This document shows, one piece after another, positions 61,188-64,000 of a stretch of 64,000 nucleotides of DNA. Source of the stretch: Lysinibacillus sphaericus (GTDB lineage: Bacteria; Bacillota; Bacilli; Bacillales_A; Planococcaceae); NCBI RefSeq assembly GCF_002982115.1, contig NZ_CP019980.1, positions 3,666,001-3,730,000 of the forward strand, given 5' to 3'. The position numbers and the translations under genes are program-made. Position 1 is the first letter of the stretch; each line of letters opens with the position of its first letter. The notes beneath the pieces were generated by a model, which was given only the letters and a program-made list of their open reading frames with translations, was not told where the DNA came from and ran no database searches.

Positions 61188-61619
61188 TTAAAAATCAAAG
61201 CCAATCATATTTTCTGCAATTTCATTAAAAGATTGTTCAGACTCCGCAAAATAAGTTTCCCAAGCATCTTTTGCCCATATCTCAATTCGATTCGAGACAC
61301 CTAGCACAACACATTCTTTTATTAAATGAGCATGTTGCATAAGTGTTGAAGGAATATTAATACGACCTTGCTTGTCTATTTCTACTTCCGTCGCACCTGA
61401 AAAGAAGAACCTCGCAAAAGCACGAGTATCTTTCTTTGTCATCGGTAAACCTTTTAATTTTTCTTCGAGTTTTCGCCATTCATCCATAGGATAGCCAAAC
61501 AAACAATTATCAAGTCCGCGTGTCACAACAAAGGTTTCACCTAAGGCTTCACGAAATTTTGCGGGCACGATTAATCGTCCTTTCGCGTCAACAGAGTGTT
61601 GATATTCTCCCATGAACAT
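61188..61619 (-). CDS. mraZ: Transcriptional regulator MraZ
   Basis: 143 aa with two AbrB-like halves, each bearing the DxKGR motif ([10 protein letters not shown] and [10 protein letters not shown]). Represses the dcw cluster in other bacteria. First dcw gene. A GTG three codons earlier overlaps the ribosome site, so ATG 61619 is chosen. Probable binding boxes lie directly upstream. Confidence 0.95.
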   Translation of the reverse strand: MFMGEYQHSVDAKGRLIVPAKFREALGETFVVTRGLDNCLFGYPMDEWRKLEEKLKGLPMTKKDTRAFARFFFSGATEVEIDKQGRINIPSTLMQHAHLIKECVVLGVSNRIEIWAKDAWETYFAESEQSFNEIAENMIGFDF

Positions 61620-61629
61620 GCTAGTCACC

Positions 61630-61673
61630 CCACTTTATTAAATAATGTACCACATCGCCCCACTTTCCTCCAC
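61630..61673 (-). promoter_or_regulatory. MraZ-box direct repeats
   Basis: GTGG on the minus strand occurs at 61670, 61660, 61650 and 61630, a 10-nt lattice with one position (61640) missing. MraZ proteins bind repeated GTGG-type boxes with that kind of period. This suggests autoregulation of mraZ-rsmH-ftsL. Confidence 0.65.
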
Positions 61674-61752
61674 TTTTTTTAAAAAAAACTTGACAATTTC
61701 ATCTCATATGTGTGTTTAGACCTTTAGACAAATTTTCATTTTGTGCTAAAGG

Positions 61753-61795
61753 GCATAAAAAAAGAACTACCCTTAGTAGGATAGCTCTCTTTTTT
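61753..61795 (-). terminator. Terminator after bshC
   Basis: Minus-strand hairpin AGAGCTATCC-TACTAA-GGGTAGTTCT followed by seven T, about 80 nt beyond the bshC stop. It isolates the dcw cluster from bshC. Confidence 0.85.
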
Positions 61796-61874
61796 CCTGC
61801 AAAACCGACAGATTCCTTCAAATCTACGTTTACACCCTAGCTTTTAATAGCCCTAAAGGCATACGTTTGTGATA

Positions 61875-63491
61875 TTACAAATAAAGGAAATAGTGGTGAT
61901 TTCCAATATTGTATGTTTTCTTCAACATTTCTTCAATTAACGTAGGTCCAAACTCATTTATATATTGATACGGATTATAAGAACGCTCTTGGAACCCATC
62001 ATTTGGATACAGCTCATTTTGAAGTGTCATAAATTTTCGAATAGTCGTTTCATGCTTACTTAGCACTGTTTGTTCTACTTTTTGTTGTAAATACTCAAAC
62101 TGTCTAACATGATTTTCTTTGTTTTTTTCAAGTATTTTATCTAATGATATTTGTTGTTCTGCAAAATAGCGCTCAAGTGTAGCGTATTTTTCTAAAAGCA
62201 GTTGTTGCATGTCTAAAATTTGACGCTTCGCTTCAGCATCTTGCACTTCAGCAATAAATTGCTCCTTTAAAGCGATTGCTTTACCATTCCATATATCTTC
62301 AACCGTTAAATGATATTCACGTAATAGTTGATCTACATGGCGCGTAATAATCGTAATATTAAGACGTGGCGCAAAAATTGGCATTTGTAAACCTAATACA
62401 GCAAACGCATCCTTTAATGTCGCCCAGTATGCAAGCTCACCAGGTCCACCAACAAATGCTAATACTGGTATCGTCATTTCCTGCATTAACGGACGCGTAA
62501 CAACATTATTACTCAAATTCTCTGGATGTTGCTGTGCCATCGTTAAAAGCTCTTCTTGCGAAAGTTTAATATTTGCTGCTAAATTAACAAATTGATGTTG
62601 TCGTCTTTCTAATAAAAAGCGCTCTCCATCTTTAACATAGAACAAATTAGCTGCATCTTCAGTTGCTAATATCGGCTTACCATAACCCGCTCTGTCCAAC
62701 GCAGCTTCTTTTTCTGTTACTAGTCTTGCAATTTCTTTACTATGATGAATGAGCTGAACAAAATGGTTACGTTCATATTGACGGAATTTCACATCGGCTG
62801 CATCAATCATTAGAAGACCTTCGTCTTTGAACAGCGTATTCATTAGTCGTGCAAAGAAATCAGTAAATGTTTCACTCTCGTTCAACGCAACCAAAAGTTG
62901 ATTGAACAACCTTTCAGTGTGCGCTGTTTCACCAAAGTCCTTGATGATCGTATTAATTAATTGGGTCATCGCTTCTTTGTTTAAGTTTGTAGTCGAAGCC
63001 ATTGTTTTTCTTCTTGAACGCTCACCATACGCACGCTTTTTTATATCCGTATCGCGCATTGTAAATGTATGGTTAATTTCCTCTAAGTCATGATCTTCCC
63101 CAGCAATCCAAAAAATCGGTACAACTGCTCGTTGAAGCTTTTCACTTTGCTCTTTTGCTAATGTTATGACCGAAATTGCTTTATGAACTGAGTAAAGAGG
63201 GCCAGTTAGTACACCCGCTTGTTGCCCACCGACAACTGCAACAGCTCCTTGCTCTAGTTGTTGCAAATGCTCATTCGTTTTATCTGATAAGCCAAGTGGC
63301 TCCATAAACTGACGAATTATTGCTGTTAACTCTTTTTGATCACCTGCTCGCTGTTCTAAATATTTCGCTCGCATTTCAAACGACTTATCATTGTATTCAT
63401 ATTCAAAAAACTCATGAATGGCAGTATTTGGCGACCAATAATCTGCTAGCACACGATTTTTTACGGGTACTTGGATTGACTCCAGTTTCAT
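61875..63491 (-). CDS. bshC: Bacillithiol biosynthesis cysteine ligase BshC
   Basis: 538 aa. Rossmann-like core with GGQQAGVLTGPLYSVHKAIS and IFWIAGEDHDLEEI, followed by a long coiled-coil region (about 390-480). Adds cysteine to GlcN-malate in the last bacillithiol step. Its place next to mraZ is typical of bacilli. ATG after AGAGGAG. Confidence 0.95.
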   Translation of the reverse strand: MKLESIQVPVKNRVLADYWSPNTAIHEFFEYEYNDKSFEMRAKYLEQRAGDQKELTAIIRQFMEPLGLSDKTNEHLQQLEQGAVAVVGGQQAGVLTGPLYSVHKAISVITLAKEQSEKLQRAVVPIFWIAGEDHDLEEINHTFTMRDTDIKKRAYGERSRRKTMASTTNLNKEAMTQLINTIIKDFGETAHTERLFNQLLVALNESETFTDFFARLMNTLFKDEGLLMIDAADVKFRQYERNHFVQLIHHSKEIARLVTEKEAALDRAGYGKPILATEDAANLFYVKDGERFLLERRQHQFVNLAANIKLSQEELLTMAQQHPENLSNNVVTRPLMQEMTIPVLAFVGGPGELAYWATLKDAFAVLGLQMPIFAPRLNITIITRHVDQLLREYHLTVEDIWNGKAIALKEQFIAEVQDAEAKRQILDMQQLLLEKYATLERYFAEQQISLDKILEKNKENHVRQFEYLQQKVEQTVLSKHETTIRKFMTLQNELYPNDGFQERSYNPYQYINEFGPTLIEEMLKKTYNIGNHHYFLYL

Positions 63492-63592
63492 TTAACACAA
63501 ACTCCTCTACTCACTAAATCATCGTATTCCTTGTAAACATTTTTTAATGCTATTATTTTACCCCTTCTGTCTTCAACATGAAAAGAAAATGC

Positions 63593-63988
63593 TTATACAG
63601 ATTGTAAATATTCTACAACAGATTGAATCATACCGACTAGACAAATTAAAAGATACGCTGTACTAAGTACTAAAAATAAAAAACGCCAAATTTTTCGCAA
63701 TAGCGGCCTCACTTCAATTTCCTTTTTCGTACGCCAATCAACATATGTAAAAACAATCGCTAGCACAATTGCTAGCATGACTAAAAGAGCTCCCACATTC
63801 ACTCCCCACAGCGCACCAATTGCCAATGGCACAGAAAAAAACAGCCAAAACGTCGTGACATCTGATGCGGCACCAAATGCATGAGTGCCTCTAATATTAA
63901 CCTTTCGACTAACAGCATAGACAATTACAAATAACAGAATTGGACAAAAAATAATAACACTTATGACTATATGTAAAATATCTTTCAA
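63593..63988 (-). CDS. DUF3397 family membrane protein
   Basis: 131 aa with four hydrophobic segments (about 5-25, 45-65, 68-85, 102-122). Common neighbour of bshC in bacilli; no known function. About 100 nt precede bshC, so they may be separate transcripts. Confidence 0.75.
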   Translation of the reverse strand: MKDILHIVISVIIFCPILLFVIVYAVSRKVNIRGTHAFGAASDVTTFWLFFSVPLAIGALWGVNVGALLVMLAIVLAIVFTYVDWRTKKEIEVRPLLRKIWRFLFLVLSTAYLLICLVGMIQSVVEYLQSV

Positions 63989-64000
63989 TATTGTTCACCG

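Noticed and set aside
61674..61730. A clear mraZ promoter
   Set aside because: TTGTCA is present but no -10 box at a fitting distance could be found, so I do not list one.

Overview
The window is a chromosomal segment of an endospore-forming, AT-rich Bacillota. The division/sporulation genes (spoVD, sigE, sigG, spoIIGA, spoVE-like), the PyrR-attenuated pyr operon, T-box control of ileS, a bacillithiol gene (bshC) and general protein similarity point to Bacillaceae/Planococcaceae. Lysinibacillus or a close relative is my best guess, from recall rather than a search. I saw no rRNA, tRNA, prophage, transposase or CRISPR array.

Layout. (1) 1-19,060: three oligopeptide/dipeptide ABC importer systems. 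System 1 (oppB-C-D-F, plus strand, 106-3943) enters from the left, its oppA presumably outside. System 2 (minus strand, 11569 down to 4023) is oppD-F-B-C followed by two tandemly duplicated oppA genes. System 3 (minus strand, 18769 down to 13005) is oppD-F-A-B-C. Systems 2 and 3 share a near-identical promoter with a CodY-like box just downstream. Between them lies the strangest object here, a GC-rich array of 34 tandem units, mostly exactly 21 bp, each built around a CCGCGG-type core. (2) 19,480-31,390: the complete pyrimidine operon pyrR-pyrP-pyrB-pyrC-pyrAA-pyrAB-pyrK-pyrD-pyrF-pyrE, minus strand, with PyrR-dependent attenuators before pyrR and before pyrB and a terminator after pyrE. (3) 31,380-40,420: rluD, lspA, an intergenic block of dispersed repeats, an acetate-type symporter with its DUF485 partner, a divergent AraC-type regulator with a degenerate receiver-like N-terminus, and ileS with its T-box leader. 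(4) 40,400-64,000: the dcw/ylm division and sporulation cluster, minus strand: divIVA, ylmH, ylmG, sepF, ylmE, ylmC-like, sigG, sigE, spoIIGA, ftsZ, ftsA, sbp, ylxX, ylxW, divIB, an ftsW/spoVE gene, murD, mraY, spoVD, pbpB, ftsL, rsmH, mraZ, then bshC and a DUF3397 gene.

How it works together. The left third scavenges peptides, apparently repressed by CodY when branched-chain amino acids are plentiful. The pyr operon makes UMP de novo under UMP/PyrR attenuation. The right third builds the septum and its peptidoglycan and, through spoIIGA-sigE-sigG and spoVD, links division to sporulation. Compared with the B. subtilis order, murG and murB are missing between spoVE and divIB, ylmA, ylmD and ylyA are absent, and the symporter block sits between ileS and lspA.

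Start codons were chosen from Shine-Dalgarno spacing, so several differ from the longest open frame.
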